Of a stretch of DNA of 15,161 nt, positions 14,398-15,161 are shown piece after piece. Made by a program: the position numbers and the translations under genes. Location: the NCBI GenBank assembly GCA_900554715.1, contig USIN01000023.1, forward strand, positions 1 to 15,161, given 5' to 3'. Positions within the stretch are counted from its first letter, which is position 1. Each line of letters opens with the position of its first letter. The notes beneath the pieces were generated by a model. It did no database searches. It was given only the letters and a program-made list of their open reading frames with translations, and was not told where the DNA came from. The stretch is from an uncultured Bacteroidales bacterium (lineage in GTDB: Bacteria > Bacteroidota > Bacteroidia > Bacteroidales > Muribaculaceae).

Positions 14398-15161
14398 CTT
14401 TGCAAAAAATTATATTAAATGTCGACCCTTCGCCTTCCTTGCTTCTGACAGAGATGGTCCATCCCATTTTGTCGAGGATGTTTTTTACGTAGTACAATCC
14501 TATGCCATAGCCGCGTGCGTCCTGACGGTTACCGTGAGGCACACGGTAGAATCTGTCGAACAGATAGGGAAGCGACCGTGACGGTATGCCGATGCCGTTG
14601 TCGGTGACGGATATGCTTCTTCGGTCACACCGTATGACGATCGTCACACTGTCGCCAGAATACTTTATGGCGTTATCGATAAGATTGTTCAGTATATTGG
14701 CCAGATGAATTTTATCTGAAACGACTTCGGCATTATCGTCGACATCGACCTTGACAGATATTTCTTTGTCGCTTCGCATTCTCTGTGCGGCGGCGATTTC
14801 CTCGACAAATGGCCGCAAGTTTATGCGTTCATATTTCAGTTGCATTGTCTTGCGCCGTTCCATGCTCATGGCGAGAATATTCTCGATGAGTTCGCCGAGA
14901 CGTTTCAGTTGTCTGTTGGCGATTTCGAGATATGCTGTTCTCTTCGCAGGGTCATCGTCAGCCTTGTAATTAAGCAGCGCGTCATTGGCCGAGTAGGCGA
15001 TGGCGACGGGAGTCTTGAGTTCATGGGTCATATTGCTGACAAAATCATCTTTCATCTCTTCGATTGTGCGCAGCCGCGAAATAGTTTTGAAGAGATATAG
15101 GAAGGCCATGGCGAAAGCTGCTATCAGAAGAAATACTGTCACGATGACGCCGGCCATTTCT
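14387..15161 (-). CDS. Sensor histidine kinase, N-terminus outside the window
   Basis: The frame is open to the right edge, so the periplasmic sensor and first helix are missing; the ATG at 15157 is probably internal. Visible parts in order: a transmembrane helix (VIVTVFLLIAAFAMAFLYLF), then HisKA with the phospho-acceptor H in FVSNMTHELKTP, then HATPase_c with the N box NLIDNAIKYSG, G1 box VTDNGIGIP, an F-box-like YLFDRFYRV and G2 box GYGIGLYYVKNI. All catalytic motifs are intact. It phosphorylates the response regulator encoded 11 nt into its own 3' end. The input signal cannot be inferred from this piece. Confidence 0.95.
   Translation of the reverse strand, partial: EMAGVIVTVFLLIAAFAMAFLYLFKTISRLRTIEEMKDDFVSNMTHELKTPVAIAYSANDALLNYKADDDPAKRTAYLEIANRQLKRLGELIENILAMSMERRKTMQLKYERINLRPFVEEIAAAQRMRSDKEISVKVDVDDNAEVVSDKIHLANILNNLIDNAIKYSGDSVTIVIRCDRRSISVTDNGIGIPSRSLPYLFDRFYRVPHGNRQDARGYGIGLYYVKNILDKMGWTISVRSKEGEGSTFNIIFCKDET

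Overview
The window reads as a chromosomal segment of a Bacteroidales bacterium. My guess is a Muribaculaceae-like gut member, by inference only. The evidence is: (i) several sites matching the Bacteroidetes sigma-ABfr promoter, TTTG about 20 nt before TAnnTTTG; (ii) no clear Shine-Dalgarno sequences before starts; (iii) a lipoprotein with a BACON-like domain; (iv) tRNAs without an encoded CCA end. Most genes are GC-rich in their codon choice. The lipoprotein at 1147-3315 and the operon at 10625-13631 look visibly more AT-rich by eye.

Layout. 1-93 is the C-terminal tail of a mannose-6-phosphate isomerase-like protein. 158-337 holds a tRNA-His gene with promoter and a following hairpin. 350-1144 (+) is a DUF2400/TIGR02757 protein. 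It converges, 2 bp apart, on a 722-aa secreted lipoprotein (1147-3315, -) that combines BACON-like, leucine-rich-repeat and thioredoxin-like parts. 3594-9457 (+) is a tightly packed run: a membrane iron-sulfur protein that looks like a NapH-NapG fusion, a Tat-exported aldo/keto reductase lipoprotein with a ferredoxin tail, a frameshifted EamA transporter, and ligA. 9417-10285 (-) is a phage-like lysis pair, an Amidase_2 endolysin and a small protein with spanin-like topology. It converges on ligA with a 41-bp overlap. 10423-10580 is a tRNA-CAT (Met) gene with promoter and terminator. 10625-13631 (-) is a three-gene operon (DUF262 protein, DUF3696-type AAA ATPase, unknown protein) with its own promoter. 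13717 to the window end (-) is an OmpR-type response regulator and its histidine kinase, which is cut by the edge.

Two groups stand out as possible undescribed systems. First, the NapHG-like fusion and the Tat-exported Fe-S aldo/keto reductase could form a quinol-to-periplasm redox chain in which iron-sulfur clusters, not NADPH, feed the reductase. Second, the DUF262-ATPase-unknown operon looks like an anti-phage or nucleic-acid-sensing module. It sits beside a tRNA gene whose other flank carries phage-type lysis genes. Family names are from memory and inspection of the translations; no database search was run.
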